This document shows, in pieces, positions 37,873 to 45,669 of a stretch of 64,000 nt of DNA (position 1 is its first letter; each line of letters begins with the position of its first letter). A model generated the notes under the pieces. That model was not told where the DNA came from and ran no database searches. It saw nothing but the letters and a program-made list of their open reading frames with translations. The translations under genes were made by a program, and so were the position numbers. The stretch is from DASUHT01 sp038230835 (GTDB taxonomy: Bacteria > Actinomycetota > Thermoleophilia > Gaiellales > JAICJC01), in contig JBBRMM010000003.1 in NCBI GenBank assembly GCA_038230835.1, forward strand, positions 184,331 through 248,330, given 5' to 3'.

Positions 37873-38648
37873 GGGGCCGCGAGGTGCTCGAGCAGCTCGA
37901 ACACGGCCGTGGTGCCGTCAAGCACGGCGTCGGCGGCCGCCAGCAGTTCCGGTGGCGCCTCGGCCGAGCGCACGGCGACCCGGATCGTGGCTTCCCGGAA
38001 GGCGTCCAGGTCGGCGCGGTCGTCCCCGGCGAAGAGCAGGTGGTCGAGCCGCTTGCGGCCGCGCAGCCGTTTCACCGCCGAGCCTTTGTCCAGAGGCACC
38101 GGCGGGCGCACCTCGAGCACCATGCGGCCGAACGACGCCACCAGGCCGTCGCGTTCCAGTTGGGGCACGATCTGCGCTTCCAGGTAGCGCGCGGCGTGAT
38201 CGCTGCGCGGCGAGTTACGGAAGTGCACCGAGAACGTGATGCCCTTGTCCTCGACATGGCAGCCGAGCTCGGGGAGGAGACCGTCGTTTTCGACCAGCAC
38301 CAGACCGCGCCGGACGGCGTCGTAATGCCTCGCGGCCTGCGGCGCTAGGTGAACGGCGCCGTCGCGCCAGATCTCCAGACCGTGGTTGCCCGAGATGGCC
38401 ACCGACTCCACCGGCACCAGCCGGCGAGCCTCGGCGGCCGGCCGGCCGGTCACGCAGGCGACCAGCGCGTAGCGCCCGGCGAGCCGCTCGAGCACCCGCA
38501 GCGTGGCCGCCGGCACCCGGGCCTTGTCGGGCGTGGCCACGATCGGCGCCAGCGTGCCGTCGATGTCGCAGACCACCGCACCGCGCTTGGGATCGGCGAT
38601 CAGTGGGGCAACCAACCGGACCAGGCGCTCGTCCACGACCTGCAACAA
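37869..38648 (-). CDS. otsB: Trehalose-6-phosphate phosphatase-like HAD hydrolase
   Basis: 259 residues as drawn from TTG 38648. GTG 38636 may be the real start because a -10 box TATTGT lies 8 bases before it. HAD motifs: VVCDIDGTLAPI (I), CVTGRP (II), DKGSAVKRL (III Lys) and FAGDDRADLDAF (IV). ISGNHGLEIWRDG matches the OtsB cap region. Makes trehalose, an osmoprotectant, if a partner OtsA exists elsewhere; none is here. Confidence 0.85.
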   Translation of the reverse strand: MLQVVDERLVRLVAPLIADPKRGAVVCDIDGTLAPIVATPDKARVPAATLRVLERLAGRYALVACVTGRPAAEARRLVPVESVAISGNHGLEIWRDGAVHLAPQAARHYDAVRRGLVLVENDGLLPELGCHVEDKGITFSVHFRNSPRSDHAARYLEAQIVPQLERDGLVASFGRMVLEVRPPVPLDKGSAVKRLRGRKRLDHLLFAGDDRADLDAFREATIRVAVRSAEAPPELLAAADAVLDGTTAVFELLEHLAAP

Positions 38649-38650
38649 TA
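38644..38650. promoter_or_regulatory. Overlapping divergent -10 boxes for otsB (-) and the TauE pair (+)
   Basis: Plus strand AACAAT (38644-38649), 7 bases, GTG 38657. Minus strand TATTGT (38650-38645), 8 bases, GTG 38636. The two boxes occupy the same bases, as at birA/sigma. Confidence 0.4.
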
Positions 38651-38656
38651 CCGGGC

Positions 38657-39013
38657 GTGACCGGCCGGCTCCCTATTTTGATCGGCATCGGGCTGGTTGC
38701 GGGCTTCTTCTCGGGGGTGTTCGGAGTCGGTGGCGGCATCCTGATCGTGCCGCTGCTCGTCGCGTTCGCGGCGTTCCCGCCCAAGCAGGCGATGGCGACC
38801 TCACTTGCCGCGATCCTGTTCACAGCCACCGCCGCGGCCGCGTCCCATGCCCAGGCGGGCAACGTCGACTGGCGCGACAGCGCCCTGATCGGCCTGCCGG
38901 CGGTGGGCGGAGCGGTGGGTGGGGCATGGCTGCACCAGCGGATCGACACCCGGCGGATCGTGCTCGGGTTCGCCCTGTTCCTGGCCCTCGTGGCGGTCAA
39001 GCTCGCGCTGTGA
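38657..39013 (+). CDS. TauE/SafE-family membrane protein, half-size, N-terminal-type
   Basis: 118 residues, about four membrane helices, starting PILIGIGLVAGFFSGVFGVGGG with the glycine-rich GVGGGILIVPLLVAF motif of TauE/SafE anion exporters. Full-length family members have two such halves in about 250 residues. Here the second half is the next gene, which overlaps by GTGA, so the transporter is probably a heterodimer. Confidence 0.82.
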   Translation: MTGRLPILIGIGLVAGFFSGVFGVGGGILIVPLLVAFAAFPPKQAMATSLAAILFTATAAAASHAQAGNVDWRDSALIGLPAVGGAVGGAWLHQRIDTRRIVLGFALFLALVAVKLAL

Positions 39014-39414
39014 GCCACGAGCTTCTGGCAGCGGCGCTCGGACTGCTGGCGGGCGTGCTCTCGGCCCTGTTCGGCGTGGGCGGCGGGCTGATCTTCGTCC
39101 CCACCCTGATCTTCCTCGGCAAGTCGACGCACGTCGCGGTGGCCACCTCGCTGGTGGCGATGGTGCCGGTGATCCTGATGGGATCCTGGCGTCAGACCCG
39201 CTACGGCACCATCCGCTGGCGGGAGGCGGCGGTGGTGGGGATCGCGTCGGCTCCGACCGCCAAGCTGGGTGAAGTGGTCGCGACGTCGGTCTCGAACACG
39301 GCACTGCGCCGCGCATTTGCCGTCCTGCTGCTCGGCGTCGCAGTTCAGATGGCCGTGCGCGTCCTGCGCACCCCTGCAGCCGAGCCTCGGCCCCAACCGC
39401 CGGGTTCAGCGTGA
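39010..39414 (+). CDS. TauE/SafE-family membrane protein, second half-size partner
   Basis: 134 residues from GTG 39010. GLLAGVLSALFGVGGGLIFVPTLIF repeats the glycine motif of the preceding gene (quoted in part: LFGVGGGLIFVPTLIF). It has four membrane helices and a short Pro-rich tail. Translationally coupled to the first half. The 3' end overlaps the convergent acsA by 9 bases. Confidence 0.82.
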   Translation: MSHELLAAALGLLAGVLSALFGVGGGLIFVPTLIFLGKSTHVAVATSLVAMVPVILMGSWRQTRYGTIRWREAAVVGIASAPTAKLGEVVATSVSNTALRRAFAVLLLGVAVQMAVRVLRTPAAEPRPQPPGSA

Positions 39415-41409
39415 GGCCATTAGCACCGCGTCGGCTTTGCGCTTGAGATCCTCGACCACCGCCGGGTCGCGCAGGGTGGTGGTGTCCCCCAGCTCGTGAC
39501 CCTCCGCGATGTCCTTGAGCAGCCGGCGCATGATCTTGCCGGAACGGGTCTTGGGCAGGTCGTCGACGATGATCACCGCCTTGGGCCGCGCGATCTTGCC
39601 GATCTTCTGGCCGATCCACTCCCGAAGCTCGATTGCGAGCTCATCGCTCGGCTCGTGCCCGGAGCGCAACACCACGAAGCACAGCGGCGTCTGGCCGGTG
39701 AGCGCGTCGGGCGCGGCGGTCGCGGCCGCCTCGGCCACGGCCGGGTGCTCCACCAGGGTGGATTCGAGCTCGATCGTGGACAGCCGGTGGCCGGAGACGT
39801 TCATCACGTCGTCCACCCTGCCCAGCAGCCAGAAGTCACCGTGAGCGTCCTGGCGGGCACCGTCGCCGGGGAAGTACACGTGCTTGCCGAACCGCGAGAA
39901 GTAGTTGGACACGTAGCGCTCGTCGTCGTGGTACAGCGTCCGGAACATGCCCGGCCAGGGGCGCGTGATAACCAGATACCCGCCCCGTCCCGGTTCCACC
40001 GGATCGCCGTGGTCGTCCACCACCGCGGCGCGGATTCCCGGGAACGGCCGCGTGGCCGAGCCGGGCTTGGCGGTCGTGAGCCCGGGCAGCGGGGTGATCA
40101 GGATGCCGCCGGTCTCCGTCTGCCACCAGGTGTCCACGACGGGGCACCGCTCGCCTCCGACGTACTTCCAATACCACACCCACGCCTCGGGGTTGATCGG
40201 CTCTCCCACCGACCCCAGGAGCCTCAGCGAGCTGAGGTCGTGTGCCGCCGGGTGGGCTGCTCCGGCCTTGATGAAGGCGCGGATCAGCGTCGGCGCCGTG
40301 TAGTACTGCGTCACCCGGTGGCGGGCGATGATCTGCCAGTGGCGATCGGGCCCGGGGTGCATGGGATCGCCCTCGTACAGCACCGAGGTGCAGCCGTTGG
40401 CCAGCGGCCCGTAGACGATGTACGTGTGGCCGGTCACCCAGCCGATGTCCGCGGCGCACCAGTACACGTCGTCGTCGTGCACGTCGAAGATCCAGCGATG
40501 GGTAATGGCCGCGTACGCGAGGTACCCGCCCGACGTGTGCACCACGGCTTTCGGCTTTGCGGTCGTGCCGGAGGTGTGCAGCGCGTAGAGCATGTGCTCG
40601 GCCTCCACCGGCTCGGCCTCGAACGTGGACGGCCGTCCCTCGACCGCCTCGTGCCACCAGTGATCGCGACCGGCTGTCATCGGCACCTCGCCGCCGGTGC
40701 GGCGCAGCACGATGGTCGCCGTCACCGACGGGGCGAGGTCGAGCGCCTTGTCGGCGGTTGCCTTCAGCGGGACGCGGGCGCCCTTGCGCCAGGCCTCGTC
40801 CTGGGTGACGAGCAGCTTGGCTCCGGTCGACTGCAGCCGTTCGCCCAGCGACTCCGCCGAGAATCCACCGAACACGACCACGTGCGGCGCCCCGATCCGT
40901 GCGCAGGCCAGCATCGCCACCGGCAGCTCCGGCACCATGCCCATGTAGATCCCGACCACGTCGCCCTTGCCGATGCCGAGCTCGCGCAGCAGGTGGGCGA
41001 AGCGGCATACCTGCTCGAGCAGTTCGCCGTACGTGAGGTCGCGGTCGGGCTCGTCGACCGGCTCGGTCACGAAGTGGTAGGCGACCCGGTCTCCCCGGCC
41101 GGCGCCGACGTGCCGGTCGAGACAGTTGGACGAGACATTCAGGCGGCCGTCGGCAAACCACGTGCAGTGGGGCGGATCCCACTGCAGCGCCTCGGTCGGC
41201 GGCGTCGTCCAGTCCAGCGTCTCGCGCGCCAGCCCGAGCCAGAAACCGTCGTAGTCACGATCCGCGCGTTCGTACACGCCCTCGTCCGAGACGATTGCCT
41301 GGGAGGTGAACTCCGGCGAGGGCGGGAACACGCGCCGCTCCTGCAGCAGCACGTCGATGGCGGCGTCGCTTGGCGGCGGGGACGCGCCTGCGCTGGCGCT
41401 GTCGGACAT
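39406..41409 (-). CDS. acsA: Acetyl-CoA synthetase (AMP-forming)
   Basis: Activates acetate to acetyl-CoA. 667 residues from ATG 41409 with AGGAG upstream. The adenylation core shows DTWWQTETGGILITPLPG, GDGARQDAHGDFWLLGRVDD and the catalytic Lys in LPKTRSGKIMRRLLK. The P-loop reads LHTSGTTAKPKAVVHTSGG where most Acs have TSGSTGKPKG, an unusual change of two Gly to Ala. The Trp in DTWWQTE, which limits the acyl pocket, is kept, so acetate remains the likely substrate. May feed the ethylmalonyl-CoA genes downstream. Confidence 0.94.
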   Translation of the reverse strand: MSDSASAGASPPPSDAAIDVLLQERRVFPPSPEFTSQAIVSDEGVYERADRDYDGFWLGLARETLDWTTPPTEALQWDPPHCTWFADGRLNVSSNCLDRHVGAGRGDRVAYHFVTEPVDEPDRDLTYGELLEQVCRFAHLLRELGIGKGDVVGIYMGMVPELPVAMLACARIGAPHVVVFGGFSAESLGERLQSTGAKLLVTQDEAWRKGARVPLKATADKALDLAPSVTATIVLRRTGGEVPMTAGRDHWWHEAVEGRPSTFEAEPVEAEHMLYALHTSGTTAKPKAVVHTSGGYLAYAAITHRWIFDVHDDDVYWCAADIGWVTGHTYIVYGPLANGCTSVLYEGDPMHPGPDRHWQIIARHRVTQYYTAPTLIRAFIKAGAAHPAAHDLSSLRLLGSVGEPINPEAWVWYWKYVGGERCPVVDTWWQTETGGILITPLPGLTTAKPGSATRPFPGIRAAVVDDHGDPVEPGRGGYLVITRPWPGMFRTLYHDDERYVSNYFSRFGKHVYFPGDGARQDAHGDFWLLGRVDDVMNVSGHRLSTIELESTLVEHPAVAEAAATAAPDALTGQTPLCFVVLRSGHEPSDELAIELREWIGQKIGKIARPKAVIIVDDLPKTRSGKIMRRLLKDIAEGHELGDTTTLRDPAVVEDLKRKADAVLMASR

Positions 41410-41431
41410 TCGCGCTCCTGAGTTGGTCGAT

Positions 41432-41794
41432 CTACGGTTGGTAGTCGAACTCGTCGTCGTCGTGGCTGATCAGGCGCTTGATGCCGACCACAGCGGCGGC
41501 TGCCAGCGCCGCTCCGACCACCAGCTTGCGGAGCTTGTGGCCCCGGGCGCGAGGCTTTGCCGAAAGCCGCTGGGCGGTGTTCTTGAGCTCGGTGGCGGCT
41601 TTCACCATCTCGTCCTGCACGTCCTTGCGGCCTGCCGCCCCACGAGCACCCTCCGACTGGATCCGGCTGTAGATCGTCTTCGCCGAGTCGAGCGCGGTCT
41701 TGGCGTGCGCGCGCAGTTCTTCGTCGTTGGCCACCCGGGTCACCAGCGGTGTGATGGCATCGGCAACCTTGTCCGTTCGCAGCTTGGTCTGCAC
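41432..41794 (-). CDS. Hypothetical protein with helical body and C-terminal membrane segment
   Basis: 120 residues from GTG 41794 with GGGAGG upstream. Helical, charged N-terminal 70 residues, then a hydrophobic stretch KLVVGAALAAAAVVGIKRL and an acidic end HDDDEFDYQP. Resembles small YtxH-like membrane-anchored proteins, but I cannot assign a function. Possibly co-transcribed with acsA, 22 bases downstream. Confidence 0.7.
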   Translation of the reverse strand: MQTKLRTDKVADAITPLVTRVANDEELRAHAKTALDSAKTIYSRIQSEGARGAAGRKDVQDEMVKAATELKNTAQRLSAKPRARGHKLRKLVVGAALAAAAVVGIKRLISHDDDEFDYQP

Positions 41795-41834
41795 GAGTGC
41801 ACCTCCCAGTGCGTTTTGCAGTCACACTACCACG

Positions 41835-42884
41835 GTGGATTTCGCAAAGGTCTCAGCGCTGCTCGACGAATGGGGCGAGCCGGCCTACCGGCGCCGCCAG
41901 GTGTACGAGGCGGCAACCCGCGGGCTGGCTCAGGAGTATTCGGAGGTGAGCACCCTCCCGGCCGCGCTCCGGCGACGGCTGAGCGACGCCGAGCCTCTGC
42001 GCGAGCTCGAGCAGGCGGAGATCCAGCGCTCGGCCGACGGCACCGTGAAGGTGCGCCTCGCGACGCGGGACGGATTCCCGGTCGAGGCGGTGGCGATGCG
42101 GCATCGCAATCGGCGCACCGTGTGCGTGTCGTCGCAGTCGGGCTGCCCGCTGGGCTGTACGTTCTGCGCCACCGGCTCGATGGGGTTGGGCCGCAACCTC
42201 GGCGCCGGCGAGATCGTCGAGCAGGTGCTGGTGCTCGCGCGTGAACTGCGCGACGACGGCCAGCGAGTCGGAAACGTGGTCATGATGGGCATGGGCGAGC
42301 CCTTCCTGAACTACGACGCGGTGCTCGAGGCCTGCCGCACGCTCAACGACCCGGCGGGATTCGGCCTTGGCGCGCGGCAGATCGCGATCTCGACCGCGGG
42401 CTGGGTGCCCGGAATCGAACGGCTGGCGGCCGAGCCGATGCAGGTCAAGCTGGCGCTGTCGCTGCACGCGCCGACTGACGAGTTGCGCACCGAGCTGATG
42501 CCGGTCACCAAGCGTTTCGGGCTGGAACGCCTGATGGCCGCCTGCCGCGCCTATCGCGAGGCCACTCGGCGAAGGATCTTCGTCGAGTACCTGCTGCTCG
42601 AGGGCGTCAACGACAGCGACCGTAACGCGGAGCAGCTGGCCGTGCTGCTCGGGCGCGATGGGTTCCACGTGAACCTGATCGCCTACAACCCGACGCAGGC
42701 CGAGTACCGCGGTTCGGCGCCCGAGCGTGTGAGCGCCTTCGCGGCGGTGCTGGCCGCTCGTGGCGTGTCGGCCAGCTACCGACGCTCGCACGGCCAGGAC
42801 ATCGATGCCGCCTGCGGGCAGCTCGCGGTCAAGGGAGCCCGCGAGCTTCGGCGGTCGCAGCGCGCCGCGGCCCGCGCGGGCTGA
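41835..42884 (+). CDS. rlmN: 23S rRNA (adenine-2503-C2) methyltransferase RlmN, radical SAM
   Basis: 349 residues from GTG 41835. The radical-SAM cluster motif CX3CX2C reads SGCPLGCTFCATGSMG. Further motifs: VVMMGMGEPFLNYDAVL, AISTAGWVPGI, LALSLHAPTDELR and LLEGVNDSD. The C-terminal methyl-carrying Cys is in HGQDIDAACGQLA. It methylates A2503 of 23S rRNA and some tRNAs. The Cfr relative (resistance) is less likely given length and context. Confidence 0.95.
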   Translation: MDFAKVSALLDEWGEPAYRRRQVYEAATRGLAQEYSEVSTLPAALRRRLSDAEPLRELEQAEIQRSADGTVKVRLATRDGFPVEAVAMRHRNRRTVCVSSQSGCPLGCTFCATGSMGLGRNLGAGEIVEQVLVLARELRDDGQRVGNVVMMGMGEPFLNYDAVLEACRTLNDPAGFGLGARQIAISTAGWVPGIERLAAEPMQVKLALSLHAPTDELRTELMPVTKRFGLERLMAACRAYREATRRRIFVEYLLLEGVNDSDRNAEQLAVLLGRDGFHVNLIAYNPTQAEYRGSAPERVSAFAAVLAARGVSASYRRSHGQDIDAACGQLAVKGARELRRSQRAAARAG

Positions 42885-42938
42885 CGCCGGCGGTCGGCTC
42901 CCGGCGGGCCGGCGGGGCCGACCTGGGTACACTGGGCC

Positions 42939-44090
42939 ATGGCCGAGGCAGCGACGATGCAGGCGTGGGTGATCCGCCCAGAGCGGCTGGGTGACCCCAG
43001 GGACGCGATGCAGCTGGAGACGATCGAGGTCCCCGAGCCGGGCCCCGGCGAGGTGCTGGTGCGGGTGATGGCCGCGGGGGTGAACTACAACGGCGTGTGG
43101 GCGTCGCTCGGCCTGCCGGTGTCGATCTTCCGCTACACCGGCTACGACTTCCACATCGCCGGCTCCGACGCCTCGGGTGTGGTCGAGCGGGTCGGCCCGG
43201 GAGTGACTCGCTGGAAGCCCGGTGACGAGGTGGTGATCCACTGCAACCAGAGCTGCGGCGAGTGCGCCGAGTGCAACGGGCTCGATCCGATGGCCTGCTC
43301 GCAGCAGAAGATCTGGGCCTACGAGACCAACTGGGGCAGCTTCGCGGAGTTCTGCAAGGTGCAGTCCCAGCAGCTGCTGCACAAGCCGCCGCAGTTGACC
43401 TGGGAGGCGGCAGCGTCCTACGGGCTCACCTACTTCACCGCCTACCGGATGCTGGTCGACCGTGCGGGTGTGAACGCCGGTGACAACGTGCTGGTGTGGG
43501 GAGCCGGCGGCGGGCTGGGCACGTTCGCGGTCCAGATCTGCCGGCTGTACGGCGCGAACGCGATTGCCGTGGTGTCCTCGGATGACAAGGTGGATCTTGT
43601 GCGCAGGCTGGGCGCCCACGCGGTGATCGACCGGCGCGAGTTTGCGCTCGCCGATCCCGATACCGGCGAGCGCAACTTCGACGAGATCAAGCGCTTCGGC
43701 AAGGCGGTGCGGGCTGCGGGGGGCGGTCGCGACTGCGACATCGTCTTCGAGCATGTCGGTGCGGCCACCTTCTACACCAGCGTGTTCGTGTGCAAGGCGT
43801 TCGGCACCGTGGTGATCTGCGGCGCGACCTCCGGGTTCGCACTCGATTTCGACGTGCGCTACCTGTGGATGCGCCAGAAGTCGATCGTCGGCAGCCACTT
43901 CGCAAACGCGTACGAGTGCGAGAGGGCCAACCGGCTGATCGCCGAGGGTAAGATCGAGCCCGTGCTCTCGCGGGTGTTCCCCTGGAGCGAGTGCCCGGCT
44001 CCGCACCAGATCATGAAGGAGAACCAGCACGTGGGCAAGATGGTGGTGCTGGTGGGCGCCGCCGCCGAGGGCCAGGGTCGATCGACGTGA
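42939..44090 (+). CDS. ccrA: Crotonyl-CoA carboxylase/reductase
   Basis: Reductive carboxylation of crotonyl-CoA to ethylmalonyl-CoA with NADPH and CO2. 383 residues, MDR fold. It shows GYDFHIAGSDASGVVERVGP, an HCNQSCGECAECNGLDPMAC metal-like loop, SYGLTYFTAYRML and LVWGAGGGLGTFAVQICRL. A Phe in the CO2-pocket region and ENQHVGKMVVLV at the end fit Ccr. It is shorter than the roughly 430-450 residues typical of Ccr, mainly at the N-terminus. Directly followed (GTGA) by the acyl-CoA mutase. -10-like TACACT ends 5 bases before ATG. Confidence 0.88.
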   Translation: MAEAATMQAWVIRPERLGDPRDAMQLETIEVPEPGPGEVLVRVMAAGVNYNGVWASLGLPVSIFRYTGYDFHIAGSDASGVVERVGPGVTRWKPGDEVVIHCNQSCGECAECNGLDPMACSQQKIWAYETNWGSFAEFCKVQSQQLLHKPPQLTWEAAASYGLTYFTAYRMLVDRAGVNAGDNVLVWGAGGGLGTFAVQICRLYGANAIAVVSSDDKVDLVRRLGAHAVIDRREFALADPDTGERNFDEIKRFGKAVRAAGGGRDCDIVFEHVGAATFYTSVFVCKAFGTVVICGATSGFALDFDVRYLWMRQKSIVGSHFANAYECERANRLIAEGKIEPVLSRVFPWSECPAPHQIMKENQHVGKMVVLVGAAAEGQGRST

Positions 44091-45652
44091 GCTCCGACGT
44101 GCCCCGGTTCGCGACGCCGCAGGATGCGCCCGTCTCCTACGAATCCGACCTGGGCGACCCGGGCTCGTTTCCGTACACGAGGGGCATCCACCGCGACATG
44201 TATGCCGGCCGGCCGTGGTCGATCCGGCAGTACGCCGGATTCGGCAACGCCGCCGAGACCAACCGTCGCTTCCGGTGGCTGATCGGTCAGGGTCAGCCGG
44301 CACTCTCGGTGGCGTTCGACCTACCGACTCAGATGGGGCTGGACTCGGACGACCCGCGGGCTGAAGGCGAGGTGGGCCGGGTCGGCGTCGCGATCGACTC
44401 GGCGGACGACCTGAGCGCCATGTTCGACGGCATCCCGCTGGACGAGGTGTCGACCTCGATGACCATCAACGCTCCGGCCCCGGTGCTGGTGGCGATGTAT
44501 CACGTCGCCTGTGAGCGCCAGGGCCGGGATCCCTCGCAGATCCGCGGGACTGCCCAGAACGACGTGCTCAAGGAGTACGTGTCCCGCGGCACCTACATCT
44601 ACCCGCCGCGGCCCTCGCTGCGCCTGGCCGCCGACCTGATCGAGTGGTGCTCGGCGGAGGCCCCCCGTTTCAACGCGATCTCGCTCGCCGGGTACCACAT
44701 GCGCGAGGCCGGCTGCACCGCCGCCCAGGAGATGGCCTTCGGCGTGGCGAATGCGATCGCCTACGTCGGTGCCGTGGTCGACCGCGGGGTCGGAGTGGAC
44801 GATTTCGCCCCCCGGCTGTCGTGGATCTTCAACACCCACATGAACTTCTTCGAGGAGATCGCCAAGTACCGCGCGCTCCGCCGTTTGTGGGCCCGCGTCA
44901 TGCACGACCGCTTCGGTGCGGTCGATCCGCGCTCGATGATGCTGCGCACCCACACTCAGACCGCCGGTTCGACCCTGACCCTGCAGCAGCCTGAGAACAA
45001 CATCGTGCGGGCGGCGATCCAGGCCCTCGCAGCGGCCCTGGGGGGCGTGCAGTCGATGGCACTGTCGTGCTTCGACGAGGCGATCGCCATCCCGACTCCC
45101 CATGCGCAGACACTCGCCGTGCGCACGCAGCAGATGCTCCAGCACGAGTTCGGCATCACCGAGGTGGCCGACCCGCTCGGCGGGTCGTGGCATGTCGAGC
45201 GGCTGACCAACCAGCTGGAGGCCGAGGCGCTGCGGCTGATCGAGCACATCGACGAGCTGGGCGGCGCGGTCGCCGCGATCGAGGCGGGTTTCTACCAGCA
45301 GACGATCGCCGACGAGGCGTACGCCCGCGAGCTCCGGCTCGCCGCCGGCGAGGAGATCGTGGTCGGTGTCAACGCCTACGTCGAGGGCGATGCCCCCCAG
45401 CCGGAGCGCTTCGACGTGCCTGCGGGCCTCGCCGAGGAACAGTGCGTGGCGGTGCGTGCCGTGCGCCATAGGCGGGATGCGACCGCCGCCGAAGCAGCCC
45501 TTGCACAGGTGCGAACCGACGCGGCGGCCGATGTCAACCTGATGCCGGCGGTGGTCGGCGCGGTCCGCGCACAGGCGACGCTGGGTGAGATCTGCGGCGC
45601 GCTGCGCGCGGTGTTCGGTGAGTACCGGCCGGCGTCGGCCGCGACGATCTGA
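44087..45652 (+). CDS. Methylmalonyl/ethylmalonyl-CoA mutase catalytic subunit without B12-binding domain
   Basis: 521 residues from GTG 44087. The TIM barrel is of the MCM family: SFPYTRGIHRDMYAGRPWSI, RQYAGFGNAAETNRRF, GQGQPALSVAFDLPTQMGLD, GTAQNDVLKEYVSRGTYIYP and AGYHMREAGC. The Tyr of DMYAGRPW and the Arg of VSRGTY, which bind the CoA-carboxylate substrate, are present, fitting methylmalonyl-type substrates. The chain ends before the C-terminal cobalamin DxHxxG domain, so a separate small subunit is needed. None is in the window. With ccrA it may act on ethylmalonyl-CoA. Confidence 0.9.
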   Translation: MSSDVPRFATPQDAPVSYESDLGDPGSFPYTRGIHRDMYAGRPWSIRQYAGFGNAAETNRRFRWLIGQGQPALSVAFDLPTQMGLDSDDPRAEGEVGRVGVAIDSADDLSAMFDGIPLDEVSTSMTINAPAPVLVAMYHVACERQGRDPSQIRGTAQNDVLKEYVSRGTYIYPPRPSLRLAADLIEWCSAEAPRFNAISLAGYHMREAGCTAAQEMAFGVANAIAYVGAVVDRGVGVDDFAPRLSWIFNTHMNFFEEIAKYRALRRLWARVMHDRFGAVDPRSMMLRTHTQTAGSTLTLQQPENNIVRAAIQALAAALGGVQSMALSCFDEAIAIPTPHAQTLAVRTQQMLQHEFGITEVADPLGGSWHVERLTNQLEAEALRLIEHIDELGGAVAAIEAGFYQQTIADEAYARELRLAAGEEIVVGVNAYVEGDAPQPERFDVPAGLAEEQCVAVRAVRHRRDATAAEAALAQVRTDAAADVNLMPAVVGAVRAQATLGEICGALRAVFGEYRPASAATI

Positions 45653-45653
45653 T

Positions 45654-45669
45654 CAGGGCTGACGCCCTG
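45654..45669. terminator. Hairpin between convergent genes
   Basis: CAGGGC-TGAC-GCCCTG, a six-pair stem with a four-base loop, fills the gap between the mutase stop and the convergent DUF3352 gene. No T-run, so a modest bidirectional terminator at best. Confidence 0.4.
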
